Counted from the stretch's first letter, positions 27,101 through 36,300 are shown. The stretch: DNA of 64,000 bases from Plut-88900 sp963668115 (GCA_963668115.1 OY764147.1:1798001-1862000), one strand, 5' to 3'. Notes: generated by a model not told the origin, from the letters alone. Made by a program: numbers and translations.

Positions 27101-29090
27101 TGGCCTTGATCTGGCCTTTGTCTCTTTCGATGGTGAAGGAGGAGGCGTCCGCGCCGCCGATGGTGTACATGAGGAGGTCGCCGTTTTCGGTGGCGTCCGC
27201 GTCGCTAGCGGTGACGGCGTCCCCGACGTTGGCGTCCTTGTCGTTCTCGGCGACGGAACGCTCGGCGTCGGCCTGGTCACCGGCGGTGTTGAGGTCCTGG
27301 TCGTCGGCGAACTTGGGGGCGGTGTTGGCGGGGTCGCTTTCCTGCGTGTCGGCGTCCGTTATCCCGTTGGCGGACGTATTCGCAGAAGTGTTGGCACTGT
27401 CCTTGTAGGTGGCTGTAGCACGCAGGCACTTGCCATCGTCGGCTTCCACCGGCGTGTAGGAGGCTGCCTCAGCATCGTCGATATCGGCGAAGTCGTCGGC
27501 GGCGACGTCAGGACACTCTACGTCCGTGCCTGGTGTGGCGGAACTCCACTGCCAGGTGAGGCCGCTTATGCTGCCGTCGGGGTCTGTGAGGGTGGCAACA
27601 ACGGGGGTGTCGATCTGCGGGGTCCTCTGGGAGAATTTCACCGAGCCGGCATCATTGGCGTTGGTCACGGTGACGGTAACGTCCACCTTGGCCGTTGCGT
27701 CGTCATCATCCGAGCCCACGACGGTTATGGAGTAGGAACTCTGCGTTTCGTAGTCCGGGTTGTGGTTTTTGCCGGTTCCACAAAGTTCCACTGTGCAGAC
27801 GTTCAGCACACCCGAATTGGAAATGTGGAACTTGTCCTTATCCGCGCCTTCCAGCGAGTAGGAAAGCTCACCAGCGTCGGCGGTGTCGTCGTCGGTAACC
27901 ACGTAGGCGTTGGGATTAAGACTGGTGCCAGGCGACGCCTCGGTAATCCTGAGCGCCTTGCCAGTCTGGGTCTCCGTGGTTTCCGTGACCCAGAGCTTCT
28001 TCTGGACATTGGCATCATTGAACGCGGGCGCGTCGTTGATGTTTTTGATAGTGATGGTGACCGTTGCCGTGTCCTTTGCGCCGGATGGATCGGTGGCCGT
28101 CACGATTACGGTGTACGTGTCTTCCTCGGTGCCGTCAGGGGAGTCTCTATCCGCGTCGATATCTTCCTTGATTGTAGTGATTTGGCCCGACCTCTCGTCA
28201 ATGGAGAAGAGGGTGAGCTCGTCTATGTTGTTGTTGGTGTCGCCGGTCGTACCATCGGCAATGGTGTAGTGGAGGACGTCGTCGTCGCCGTCAGTGGCGT
28301 TGACGGGCTTGCCGACGTTAGCGTTCTTGGCGTTCTCGTTCACATCGCGACTGACTTGGTTACCCGTCGCGGTGCCAGTGTCGTGGTCGGAGAGGTCCGG
28401 TGCGGCGTTGGCGACGGTCCTGGCCTCGACTGCATTGTCGGATATGGCGGAGGCGGTCTGGCCGGGGCCGTGCTTGTCGGTGTAGGTGGCGGTGGCGCGG
28501 AGGAAGTGGTCTACGTCGTCCGCCGTGGGTGTGCGTTCGGAGTTGGTGGCCTTGTCGATATCGGTCCAGGGGCCGTCGGCGTTGGCGCCGCGGGCCCACT
28601 GCCACTTGACGTCGGTGGGGCCATCGTTGTCGGGGTCAGTCACATCGACCGATAGACCCCTGCCGACCTGGGGCTGATAGCGGCCCAGACCGTTGAAGGC
28701 GACCTTGCCGTCTTCGGCAACGTCGGTGACGGTGACTTCGACCTTCTGCTCGGCCTTGGACTTGCCTGCGGCGACGACGGTGACTTTGTAGACGTTGTCC
28801 TCGTCGTCGTCGGCGGGCTTTTCGAAGTTGGGGGACTCCTTGAAAGAGAGGACTCCGGCATCGGAGATCTGGAAATCTCCGCTGTCGTCACCTTCGACGC
28901 TCCAGGTGATGGTGTCACCTTCCACGTCGTCGGCATAGAAGCGCTGGATGGGGTCGGTGCCGTTCTCGGCGTAGGACCGCTCGATGTGTCCGTCGGCGAG
29001 GGCGGCGGGGATGAAGGGGAATACCAGCGAGAGCGCGAGAGCGACGATGGCTATGCGGGCAATCACCGATTTGAAGGGTCTCTTAAGCAT
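24123..29090 (-). CDS. Giant secreted cadherin/Ig-like repeat protein with EF-hand-like C-terminal module
   Basis: 1655 aa from the ATG at 29090, which follows AGAGAGG. Upstream codons in the frame lack family sequence. A signal peptide (about residues 6-33, ending PAALADG) precedes many cadherin-like units (SVAENDKDANVGDAVTASDAD; SVDENSEAGTSVGDPVTATD) alternating with Ig-like units (WQWARSADMETWTDIAKA). Asp-rich DxD motifs typical of calcium sites are frequent. The C-terminus reads DTDDSGSISKVEAVNAVKDYF, a canonical EF-hand loop plus helix, ending IRLYFG. A TTGACA-18-TAACAT promoter lies 78 bp upstream. Likely extracellular adhesion or scaffold protein. Confidence 0.88.
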   Translation of the reverse strand: MLKRPFKSVIARIAIVALALSLVFPFIPAALADGHIERSYAENGTDPIQRFYADDVEGDTITWSVEGDDSGDFQISDAGVLSFKESPNFEKPADDDEDNVYKVTVVAAGKSKAEQKVEVTVTDVAEDGKVAFNGLGRYQPQVGRGLSVDVTDPDNDGPTDVKWQWARGANADGPWTDIDKATNSERTPTADDVDHFLRATATYTDKHGPGQTASAISDNAVEARTVANAAPDLSDHDTGTATGNQVSRDVNENAKNANVGKPVNATDGDDDVLHYTIADGTTGDTNNNIDELTLFSIDERSGQITTIKEDIDADRDSPDGTEEDTYTVIVTATDPSGAKDTATVTITIKNINDAPAFNDANVQKKLWVTETTETQTGKALRITEASPGTSLNPNAYVVTDDDTADAGELSYSLEGADKDKFHISNSGVLNVCTVELCGTGKNHNPDYETQSSYSITVVGSDDDDATAKVDVTVTVTNANDAGSVKFSQRTPQIDTPVVATLTDPDGSISGLTWQWSSATPGTDVECPDVAADDFADIDDAEAASYTPVEADDGKCLRATATYKDSANTSANTSANGITDADTQESDPANTAPKFADDQDLNTAGDQADAERSVAENDKDANVGDAVTASDADATENGDLLMYTIGGADASSFTIERDKGQIKAKGELNYESKSSYTVVVTATDPSGATDTVNVNITVTDEDDKGVITGKKAVDYAENGAAAVASYSATDEDGDAIVWSLDGADKADFEISDTGVLSFKDSPDFEKPADGTNGTADNIYKVTVIANKGEHKVEVTVTDVDEAGKVTLNQPQPQAGRPIEASDVDDPDGPVSDSKWQWARSADMETWTDIAKANSATRTPTNDDVGSYLRATVTYTDRHGEDKTASAVSENAVEPRTVANAAPKFPDDAGTREVNENAKDANVGKPVAASDADGDVLLYKLEDAQTSGSHTDDDQDPATAAASDAKNAWKIDPRTGQITTVKALDSNPTELDTDANETSHTVKVTATDPSGAPKEQLVVITIKNVNDAPQFAKFSEPSGANQELNNPPALTVLENTLDLDGQPATADNQAPQYQATDDDSDATLTYAVTGTDAKYFEIASSGDQRTLTFKTDTKVNYEEKKSYSITVTATDGKKAVGKVDVKVTVNNNEDPGAVSLSARQPQENLPVSASFKDEDGGTKNVVWQWYWDDGRTAVGTSFSDVGACSTNAGSPSSNLCRIANASSPSYTPESTGPAGITTGWFLTARVTYNDAYVTDLASPAGDDGDSAYLSTEVAVQASDPANAAPKFLDQDPGTPGDQSDTATRSVKENEDKGATIGDAIEAQDGNSDKLVYTLGGPDADSFEVVSGLGYTNATIPEADLAKITTAEKFDYETKNVYTVVLTATDPSGASDSITITVNVTDVDDKPAISTNKAPEFAAETAERSVDENSEAGTSVGDPVTATDDDALTYALSGDDAAHFDIDDMGRITVAEGAMLDYEAEQNTYMVTVTATDTRDTSDSIAVTITVNDVDENNAPAFDSETYTRTVPENSAGGANVGDPVTATDADEDDTLAYSLADESGSFQIDSETGQVTVAEGASLDYETQTSYTVTVTATDGEEASASAEVTINVGNVGLANPYDTDDSGSISKVEAVNAVKDYFDDELSREDVLAVIRLYFG

Positions 29091-29167
29091 GAGATGCCTC
29101 TCTTTAGTGGAGTCTGGGGACAGGTTGAGCGATTCCGTTTTGAAGATGTTTCGCACAGTTGCGAGGG

Positions 29168-29197
29168 ATGTTAGCACCGGATTGCAAGGGGTGTCAA
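29168..29197 (-). promoter_or_regulatory. Promoter of the 1655-aa surface protein gene
   Basis: On the minus strand TTGACA (29192-29197) and TAACAT (29168-29173) are separated by 18 bp. TGC immediately precedes the -10, giving an extended -10. Confidence 0.65.
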
Positions 29198-29277
29198 TAG
29201 AGAATCAGGGGGAATTATGGGGGAAGTGGGGAGTCGGGTGGAGGGTGTGGGGATGGGAGAGTCGCATGTCGGGTGGG

Positions 29278-29415
29278 ATTATAGCACAGATTTGACCGCT
29301 GATTTGTGGGATTTGTGGGATTGGGATGATTGGGAGGGGTGGGGGGGTGGTCGGGAGGGATTATAGCACGTCGGGTGGGGGGTGGGGGGTGGGTTAGTCG
29401 GGTGGGATTATAGCA
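29278..29415 (-). repeat. Three tandem TGCTATAAT (extended -10-like) elements in GC-rich filler
   Basis: TGCTATAAT occurs on the minus strand at 29278-29286, 29360-29368 and 29407-29415. The copies are separated by G-rich, TCGGGTGGG-type sequence and lie upstream of the giant surface protein gene. Each is a consensus TGN-TATAAT element, but none has an obvious -35. They could be extra promoters or parts of a repeat. No gene is seen in 29198-29534. Confidence 0.5.
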
Positions 29416-29534
29416 CGGTCGGGTGGGGGGGTGGGGGGCATATAAGAAAGGAATGTAATGGGGGTGAGTTGCAAGGTCAGGGGTGAGTGTTTCGGAGGGA
29501 TGGATTCCTGCCTCCGCAGGAATGACGGAAAAAA

Positions 29535-29726
29535 TTAGTCGAGGAGGTTGATGAGGATGGCGGCGACGCCGGTGGAGACGGAGGTGAGCATGAAGCCGAC
29601 GATCCATTTGAGTAGGGTGGAGTTGATGCGGTGCATTTCGGCGCGGAGGTTGGCGAGGTCGGCTTTGGTGGCGAGGTGTTCGTAGCCGGCTTCGAGTCGG
29701 GCGAGGCGTTCTTCGGGTGTGGTCAT
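29535..29726 (-). CDS. Small coiled-coil, tail-anchored-type membrane protein
   Basis: 63 aa, starting MTTPEERLARLEAGYEHLATKADLANLRAEMHR, a heptad-like helix, then a TM segment LLKWIVGFMLTSVSTGVAAILI and the end NLLD. It is nearly identical in its last 40 residues to the gene immediately upstream (29747-29992) and related to 38450-38626. AAAGGAC precedes the ATG in all three. The layout resembles short coiled-coil/TM proteins of the DUF1640 or XhlA type. No function is assigned. Confidence 0.6.
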   Translation of the reverse strand: MTTPEERLARLEAGYEHLATKADLANLRAEMHRINSTLLKWIVGFMLTSVSTGVAAILINLLD

Positions 29727-29746
29727 GTCGGGGGTCCTTTGTGGGT

Positions 29747-29992
29747 TTAGTCGAGGAGGTTGATGAGGATGGCGGCGACGCCGGTGGAGACGGAGGTGAG
29801 CATGAAGCCGACGATCCATTTGAGGAGGGTGGAGTTGATGCGGTGCATTTCGGCGCGGAGGTTGGCGATCTGGGTCTCGAGGCGGCCGTTGAGTTGGTGC
29901 ATTTCGGCGCGGAGGTCTGATACGTCGGCTTTTGTGGCGAGGTGGAGGTTGGAGGCTTCGAGTCGGGCGAGGCGTTCGTCTGCGGTGGTCAT
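29747..29992 (-). CDS. Small coiled-coil membrane protein, longer paralog
   Basis: 81 aa. It has the same plan as its neighbour with an extra helical segment: MTTADERLARLEASNLHLATKADVSDLRAEMHQ, then a second LRAEMHR repeat, then the same TM helix and NLLD end. The two genes are 20 bp apart on the same strand and look like a tandem duplication. AAAGGACC lies before the ATG. A TGCTATAAT element at 30026-30034, with its -10 ending 33 bases before the ATG, is a plausible promoter. Confidence 0.62.
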   Translation of the reverse strand: MTTADERLARLEASNLHLATKADVSDLRAEMHQLNGRLETQIANLRAEMHRINSTLLKWIVGFMLTSVSTGVAAILINLLD

Positions 29993-30044
29993 GTCGGGGG
30001 TCCTTTGTGGGGTGGGTGTGGGGGGATTATAGCATGGGGTCGGG

Positions 30045-30130
30045 TTGATTGATGATTGATTGAAGGTTGATTGAACGTTGATTGAAGGTTGATTGAACGT
30101 TGATTGAATTCGTGGCTGTTTTGATTGAAT
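30045..30130. repeat. TTGATTGAA(C/G)G short tandem repeat array, copy A
   Basis: Units of about 11 bp (TTGATTGAACG / TTGATTGAAGG) repeat five to six times and end GATTGAATTCGTGGCTGTTTTGATTGA, given here only in outline. The same array with the same end sequence occurs at 38232-38334, again beside a small coiled-coil membrane protein gene. The units abut without spacers, so this is not a CRISPR. Confidence 0.8.
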
Positions 30131-30576
30131 TGTGCGTGGAGTGGGAAAAGCTGGGGAGCGGGGTCGGGGGGGGGGATTTTTCGGGGGGGGCGGGGGGCTG
30201 GTTGGGAGGTCGCGTGTATATAAGAGGTATGCATGTGGGGTTATTATAGCACGGTTGTGTGGTCGGGTGGGGGGGGCGGCCGCGCCCTGCCGGGGGAGGG
30301 GATCACCCTCACCCTAGCCCTCTCCCCTCAAGGGAGAGGGGACAGGACGGCCCCCCCCGCCCCACGCCGGGGGATGGATTCCGGCTCGGGGGCCGGAATG
30401 ACGGAGGGGGAGGGGACTGGATTGGGGGGGAAGTTGACATATTGGGTTGGGGTTGAGAAAATTCTAGTTATGGTTTTAGACTGGGATAAGAGTGCGGGGG
30501 GGTGGAGGGAGGTACAGGGAGAGTTGAGAGAGCAAGAACGAGGTCCAGCAGGTTAGAGAGCCGACAGGGTGTTGTT
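30131..30576. other. G-rich intergenic region with repeat fragments, no gene seen
   Basis: Long G runs, a TGCTATAAT element on the minus strand (30243-30251) and a dispersed palindrome at 30318-30340. A degraded GGAATGACGG repeat end follows. TTGACA at 30434-30439 with GAAAAT 17 bp downstream may be a promoter for the 1907-aa gene at 30577. No coding sequence is convincing. Confidence 0.45.
30318..30340. repeat. CCCTCTCCC-type palindromic dispersed repeat
   Basis: CCCTCTCCC and GGGAGAGGG flank a CTCAA loop, preceded by CACCCTAG. A second copy lies at 36320-36342, just after the 1907-aa gene, so the two copies bracket that gene. Confidence 0.75.
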
Positions 30577-33500
30577 ATGATGCATTTTTCTTTGTTCGGG
30601 ATGTCTTTGGGGTGGGGGCGGGGTGTGTGGGCGGGGTTGGTTGTGGGGCTGGTTGTGGGGGCGTTGGCGTTGGGGGGGGTGGGGAATGCGGTGTACGCGG
30701 CGGACCCCGAGTTTGTTGAGGGCGCCGGCGCACGGAGCATTGCTGAGAACACGCCGGCGGGGGTGAACATTGGGGCGCCGATCTCGGCTACGGATGCGGA
30801 TGAGGGCACGGATGAGTTTGGGGATACGCTGACGTACAGCCTCGTAGACAGAAACGACAATGACCACCACAACTTCTTCGACATAGACGCTTCGACGGGG
30901 CAGCTTATTACGAAGGCTCCGCTGGACGCGGAAGGGACTACCCCCTACACAGTGACGGTGAGGGTGGACGATGGCGAGAACCGCGACGATAGTCCCATCA
31001 CGCAGGAGGTGAGGATAACCGTCGATAACGTGGCAAATGCCGAGGCCCCGTTAGCGCCATTCAGGCCGACGGTGGTGTCTGGGGTGGATGACGACAATAC
31101 TGACACTGTGAATGAGTCGACCACAAGGCTGCAAGTAGTCTGGCATGCGCCCGTGAACATGGGACGGCCCGTTATCGACAGCTACGCGGTGCAGTACAAG
31201 AAGAGCACCGACACTACCTTTGGTTCTGAAAACGTGGGCAGCATAGACGGCACTTCCACCACGATTACGGGGCTGACGGCCGACACTTCCTACGACGTGC
31301 GGGTACAGGCGACGAACGGCGACGGGGCAGGTCTCTGGTCGTTGGTGGGGACGGGATCGACGAACAAGGAGGGGAACAGCCCGCCCAAATCGACTGACGA
31401 ATCGACCGCCACGCGGAGGGTGGATGAGAACACGCCAGCGGGGAAGGACGTCGGCAACCGGGTCTCGGCGAGTGACGACGATTCGACCTCGCTGACCTAC
31501 CGGCTGGAAGGTCCTGATGCGCACCTGTTCAGCTTCGACACGCGGTCGGGCCAGATACGGACGAAAGCGCCCCTGAACCATGAGAACGCGGGGTGCGCTC
31601 ACACTGCCGGTCAATGCACCTACAGGGTGACGGTGGTGGTCTCGGATGGGGCGGGTGGAGCAGACGCGACGGCGGTGAATGTCTTGGTGGATGACCTGAA
31701 TGAAGCCGCGTCAGCGCCGGGCCGTCCGACGGTGCGGGCGGCGAAGGAATCGAGCACGGGCCTGGAGGTGAGCTGGAAGGCGCCGTCGAACACGGGGCCA
31801 CCCATCGCCAGCTATATCGTGCAGTACCGCAAGGGCAGCGAAGCTTTCTCAGCCAATGGAGTTGACATTACGGACACCACGGCCACTATTTCGGGTACCG
31901 GTGACCACGATAATGATAGTAATACTGCTGATGCGCCGTGGCTCACCCCTGACACCACCTACGAGGTGCGGGTGCGGGCGCAGAATGGCGAGCGCATAAG
32001 CGAGTGGTCGACATCGGGGACGGGTAGGACAAGCAGGGCCAACCACCAGCCGATATTCGATGAAAGACCTCACCCGCCCGCCACCGGGAGCGACCGGAAG
32101 AGCGATTACACTATCTCGCGGGTTATAGACGAGAACGCTCGTTCCGGGCAGAGTATTGCAAGGGTGTTTGCCGACGACCAGGACAACGACAAGCTGACGT
32201 ACAAGCTGAGCGGGACGGATGCGGCCAAGTTCGGTATCAACGAGTCGACGGGGCAGATACGGACGATAGCGGGGGTGACATATAACTACGAGGCTATTAC
32301 GGGGGATAACACTTGCGGCACGCTTACTGAAGACGACGTCGGCAGCGACAGGTGCTACGAGGTGACGGTGGAGGTCAGGGACGGGCTGAACGACCACAGG
32401 GTAAAGGTGGAGGAGGCCGACGCCGACGACAGCATCACGGTAAAGATCGGGGTGCGAGACAGGGACGAACCACCATCCGCGCCGACGGTGACGGTGACGT
32501 CGCCCGCGGGCAATACGACGCTGATAGTGATCTGGGAGGCCGAGAACACGGGGCCAGCGATCACCGGCTATGACGTGCAGTACCGCAAGGGAAGCACCGC
32601 ATACTCGAACGACAACTGCGAAAACACCACGGCTGACGATAACTGTGATGGCATAACCAATACCACCACGACGATTACAGGGCTGGACGAGGACACCTCG
32701 TACTCGGTGCAGGTACGGGCGAAGAATGACGAGGGCACAAGCGCATGGTCGCGCACGGTCACGCTGAAGACCAACAAGGGTGACAACGCTACGCCCACAT
32801 TCGACGACAATGCTTCACCGGTTGCACTGGCGGTGGATGAGAACACATCGTCCAACCAGAATGTCGGCACCGCCGTAAGTGCGACGGACACGGTTACGAC
32901 CAATCTGACCTACACACTGGAGGGCCGTGATGCGGCGCTGTTCAGCATCAGTGGAGGCAAGGGGCAGATAAAGACCAAATCGAAGCTGAACCATGAGGAC
33001 CCGGCGTGCGGATACGTTGCCACCGACAGTACAACTTCATGCACCTACAAGGTGAGGGTGAAGGTGGACGACAAGGTGGGAGGCAGCGTCTCGAAAGAAG
33101 TGACCATCACAGTCACGGACAAGGACGAGCCGCCGTCCGCACCGACGGGGCTAAGGGTGACGGCGACGAAGGACACGGGCTGGAGCCTGGACGTGACCTG
33201 GAACGAGCCGTCGAACACGGGGAAGCCTCCCATCAACGACTACGACATAGAGTACCGGGAATACAAGTCCGGGGATGATAAAGACACTTGGGCAATATGG
33301 CCCCACGGGACGGACGATGCCGGCAACACGGACAGGGAGGCCACGATAACCAGGAGGCTTCCGGGCGCCAACGCGGACCCGCTGAAGCCCAGCACGCAGT
33401 ACGATGTGCGGGTGCGGGCGAAGAACGGAGAGGGGGACACCACTGAGAACTGGTCGTCCGTGGTCAGGGGAACGACGGGGAAGAGCAACAGCAGGCCGGC

Positions 33501-36300
33501 CTTCGACGATTCAGATGCGGTGGTAGACCTGAGCGTTGCCGAGAACACGGGGTCGGGTCAGAACGTGGGGAGCGCGGTATCGGCCTCGGATGCGGACAGC
33601 AACACGCTGAAGTACAGCCTGGAAGGGCCGGGTGCGAGCTCGTTCACCATAGTCTCGTCGACGGGGCAGATAAAGACGAAGGCGGCGCTGGACTACGAAG
33701 CAAGGGACAGTTACGCGTTGACGGTGAAGGTGGACGACGGGCAGAAGAGGGCCAACAGCGTTGACGCGAAATCGGTGAAGATCACGGTCGATGATGTGCG
33801 GGAGCAACCGCCCGCGCCCGCCAAGCCGACGGTGTCGGGCATACCGGGCTCGACGGACAGCATACGGGTGACGTGGACCGCTCCGGCGAATACGGGGCCT
33901 CCCATCATCGGATATGACATACACGTCAGGGAAGTCGGAGGCGGCCCCGAGCGGTGGACTCACGATGGCACGGACAGAATGACGATAATCACCGGGCGCA
34001 AGGCGGGCACGAACTACGAGGTGCAGGTGCGGGCGAGAAGCACCGAGGGCACGGGCGACTGGTCGAGTTGGGGCAGGGGAGCGCCGAACCCGGACGTGGC
34101 GAACAGGGACCCGGCATTTTCGGGCGGGGCGCGCACGCTGAGCGTGGCGGAGAACACGACGGCGAACAGCAACGTCGGCGCTCCGGTGGGGGCTACGGAC
34201 CGGGACGGGGACGTCCTGACGTACAGCCTGGAAGGGCCGGACGCGACATCGTTCGACATCCTGTCGACCTCCGAGGGGGGGCAGATAAGGACGAGCGCGG
34301 CGCTGAACCACGAGGATAAGTCGAGCTACTCGGTAACGATGCGGGTGACGGACGACAGGGGAGGGACGGATGCGGTGAACGTGACGATCCGGGTGACGGA
34401 CGTGGACGGGGAGGCGCCGGAGACGCCGTTTGCGCCGACGGTGGCGGCGGTATCGAGCACAAGCCTACAGGTGAACTGGGAAGAGCCGGGGAACGACGGG
34501 CCGCCGGTCACGGACTACGACTACCGGTACCGGGAGCCGTCGGGGACGTGGACGGCGGTGACGAACACGACTATCGCGAGTACGACAGTGACGATAACGG
34601 GGCTGACGGCGAGCACGTCCTACGACGTGGAGGTGAGGGCGAAGAATGCGGAGGGGACGAGCGAGTGGTCGACCGTGGGCGTCGGGACGACGAACGATCC
34701 CGATGCGAACAACACGCCGGTGTTCAGCGAGGGGGCAAGGGCGGAGCGGAGCGTGAGCGCGACCTCGGCGGCGGGGACGGCGGTGGGGCTGCCGCTCAAG
34801 GCGACGGACTCCGACTCGGGCGACAAGGTGAGCTACACACTGGGAGGCCGGGACGCGGCGTTCTTCGAGATCGGCTCGGCCACGGGGCAGCTGACGATAA
34901 AGTCGGGTGCGAGGCTGATCGCCGGTGAAACGTACACGGTGGCGGTGTCGGCCAGCGACGGGGAGGACAGTTCGCAGATTACGGTGTCGGTAGAGGCGCT
35001 GGAAGCGCCGCCGAACAACGTGCCGGCGTTCACGGAAGGTGCGACGGCGACGCGGACGGTGAAGGCGAACGCTCCGGTCGGGACGGCCATCGGGACGCCG
35101 CTGGCGGCGACGGATGCGGACGTGGGAGAGACGCTGAAGTATGCGCTGGGAGGGACGGATGCGGCTTCGTTCGATATAAATACGTCGAACGGGCAGCTTC
35201 GAACCAAGTCGGGTGTGAAGCTGATAGATAAGGAATACAGCGTGACGGTGACGGTGACGGACCCGCACCAGGTGGGTGCGACGATAACGGTGACGATAAC
35301 GGCGACGGACACGCCGGGCGCGGTGGCGCTGGGGCCGTCGAGCCCGCAGGAGGGCGACACGGTGACGGCGACGCTGACGGATGCGGACCTCGGGGTGGCG
35401 GGCGTGACGTGGGTGTGGGAGAGGTCCGGCAACACTACGGCCTGGAGTACGATAGCCGGGGCGACGGGTGGGAGCTACAGGGCGACGGCGGCGGACGTGG
35501 GGAGCTTCCTGAGGGCGACGGCCAGCTACACGGATGCGGCCTCGGGGACGGTGGTGAGGAGTGCGGTGGGGGTGACGGCTGCGGCGGTGGCGGTGGATGA
35601 CGACGGAGTGGTGACGCTGACGCCTTCGAGCGTGACGGCGGGGGAGACGGTGACGGCGACGCTGAGCGACCCGGACGGCGGGGTGACGGGTGAGACGTGG
35701 CAGTGGTACACGTCGCGGAGCGGGGTGTCGGGTTGGACGGCGATAGCGGGCGCGACGTCGAGCAGCTACACGGCGAAGGCCGGGGATACGGGGAACTACC
35801 TGCGGGCCTCGGTGAGGTACACGGATAATGCGGGGTCGGGGAGGACGGCGGAGGGTGTGACGGCGTCGGCGGTGGCGGAGGACGACGACGGTGTGGTGAC
35901 GCTGTCAACGACGATGCCTCGGGTGGGGACGGCGATAATGGCGAGCCTGAGCGATCCGGACGGCGGTGTGACGGGAGTGGCGTGGGGATGGGAGAGGTCG
36001 GGTGACGGGGTGGGGTGGACGTCGATAATCGGGGCGACTTCGTCGTACACGCCTCGGGAGGGGGACGTGGGGATGTACCTGAGGGCGACGGCGAGCTACA
36101 CGGATGCTGTGGGGTCGGGGAAGAGGGCTCGGGCGGAGACAACGGCGTCGGTGGCGGTGGAGGAACTGATCGAGAGGTACGATACGAACGGAGACGGGAT
36201 GATAAGTCGGGCGGAGGCGCTGGAAGCCCTGAAGGACTATTTCAATGACGAGGTAGACCTGACGGATATGGTGAGGATCATCCAGGAGTACTTCGGGTAG
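30577..36300 (+). CDS. Giant secreted cadherin/FnIII/Ig-like protein with EF-hand-like C-terminal module
   Basis: 1907 aa from the ATG at 30577 (MMHFSLFGMSLGWGRG). Upstream codons lack signal-peptide character. A signal segment ends near VYAADPEF. About six cadherin-like units (VDENTPAGKDVG...SGQIRTKAPLNHE) alternate with six fibronectin type III units (VSWKAPSNTGPPIASYIVQYRKG in part; DTSYDVRVQATN). Two more cadherin-like units follow, then three Ig-like units (GVVTLTPSSVTAGETVTATL). The tail is EF-hand loop DTNGDGMISRAE, helix and IIQEYFG. It is the only one of the three giants on the plus strand. Long antisense frames over it are compositional shadows. Likely extracellular adhesion or scaffold. 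Confidence 0.88.
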   Translation: MMHFSLFGMSLGWGRGVWAGLVVGLVVGALALGGVGNAVYAADPEFVEGAGARSIAENTPAGVNIGAPISATDADEGTDEFGDTLTYSLVDRNDNDHHNFFDIDASTGQLITKAPLDAEGTTPYTVTVRVDDGENRDDSPITQEVRITVDNVANAEAPLAPFRPTVVSGVDDDNTDTVNESTTRLQVVWHAPVNMGRPVIDSYAVQYKKSTDTTFGSENVGSIDGTSTTITGLTADTSYDVRVQATNGDGAGLWSLVGTGSTNKEGNSPPKSTDESTATRRVDENTPAGKDVGNRVSASDDDSTSLTYRLEGPDAHLFSFDTRSGQIRTKAPLNHENAGCAHTAGQCTYRVTVVVSDGAGGADATAVNVLVDDLNEAASAPGRPTVRAAKESSTGLEVSWKAPSNTGPPIASYIVQYRKGSEAFSANGVDITDTTATISGTGDHDNDSNTADAPWLTPDTTYEVRVRAQNGERISEWSTSGTGRTSRANHQPIFDERPHPPATGSDRKSDYTISRVIDENARSGQSIARVFADDQDNDKLTYKLSGTDAAKFGINESTGQIRTIAGVTYNYEAITGDNTCGTLTEDDVGSDRCYEVTVEVRDGLNDHRVKVEEADADDSITVKIGVRDRDEPPSAPTVTVTSPAGNTTLIVIWEAENTGPAITGYDVQYRKGSTAYSNDNCENTTADDNCDGITNTTTTITGLDEDTSYSVQVRAKNDEGTSAWSRTVTLKTNKGDNATPTFDDNASPVALAVDENTSSNQNVGTAVSATDTVTTNLTYTLEGRDAALFSISGGKGQIKTKSKLNHEDPACGYVATDSTTSCTYKVRVKVDDKVGGSVSKEVTITVTDKDEPPSAPTGLRVTATKDTGWSLDVTWNEPSNTGKPPINDYDIEYREYKSGDDKDTWAIWPHGTDDAGNTDREATITRRLPGANADPLKPSTQYDVRVRAKNGEGDTTENWSSVVRGTTGKSNSRPAFDDSDAVVDLSVAENTGSGQNVGSAVSASDADSNTLKYSLEGPGASSFTIVSSTGQIKTKAALDYEARDSYALTVKVDDGQKRANSVDAKSVKITVDDVREQPPAPAKPTVSGIPGSTDSIRVTWTAPANTGPPIIGYDIHVREVGGGPERWTHDGTDRMTIITGRKAGTNYEVQVRARSTEGTGDWSSWGRGAPNPDVANRDPAFSGGARTLSVAENTTANSNVGAPVGATDRDGDVLTYSLEGPDATSFDILSTSEGGQIRTSAALNHEDKSSYSVTMRVTDDRGGTDAVNVTIRVTDVDGEAPETPFAPTVAAVSSTSLQVNWEEPGNDGPPVTDYDYRYREPSGTWTAVTNTTIASTTVTITGLTASTSYDVEVRAKNAEGTSEWSTVGVGTTNDPDANNTPVFSEGARAERSVSATSAAGTAVGLPLKATDSDSGDKVSYTLGGRDAAFFEIGSATGQLTIKSGARLIAGETYTVAVSASDGEDSSQITVSVEALEAPPNNVPAFTEGATATRTVKANAPVGTAIGTPLAATDADVGETLKYALGGTDAASFDINTSNGQLRTKSGVKLIDKEYSVTVTVTDPHQVGATITVTITATDTPGAVALGPSSPQEGDTVTATLTDADLGVAGVTWVWERSGNTTAWSTIAGATGGSYRATAADVGSFLRATASYTDAASGTVVRSAVGVTAAAVAVDDDGVVTLTPSSVTAGETVTATLSDPDGGVTGETWQWYTSRSGVSGWTAIAGATSSSYTAKAGDTGNYLRASVRYTDNAGSGRTAEGVTASAVAEDDDGVVTLSTTMPRVGTAIMASLSDPDGGVTGVAWGWERSGDGVGWTSIIGATSSYTPREGDVGMYLRATASYTDAVGSGKRARAETTASVAVEELIERYDTNGDGMISRAEALEALKDYFNDEVDLTDMVRIIQEYFG

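Noticed and set aside
30045..30130. Possible CRISPR array (repeated TTGATTGAA units)
   Set aside because: Units are ~11 bp and directly adjacent, with no spacers of uniform length and no cas genes in the window. It is a simple tandem repeat.
33511..35435. Long minus-strand Arg/Pro-rich frames within 30.6-36.3 kb
   Set aside because: Shadows of the 1907-aa gene caused by its Asp/Thr/Gly codon bias.
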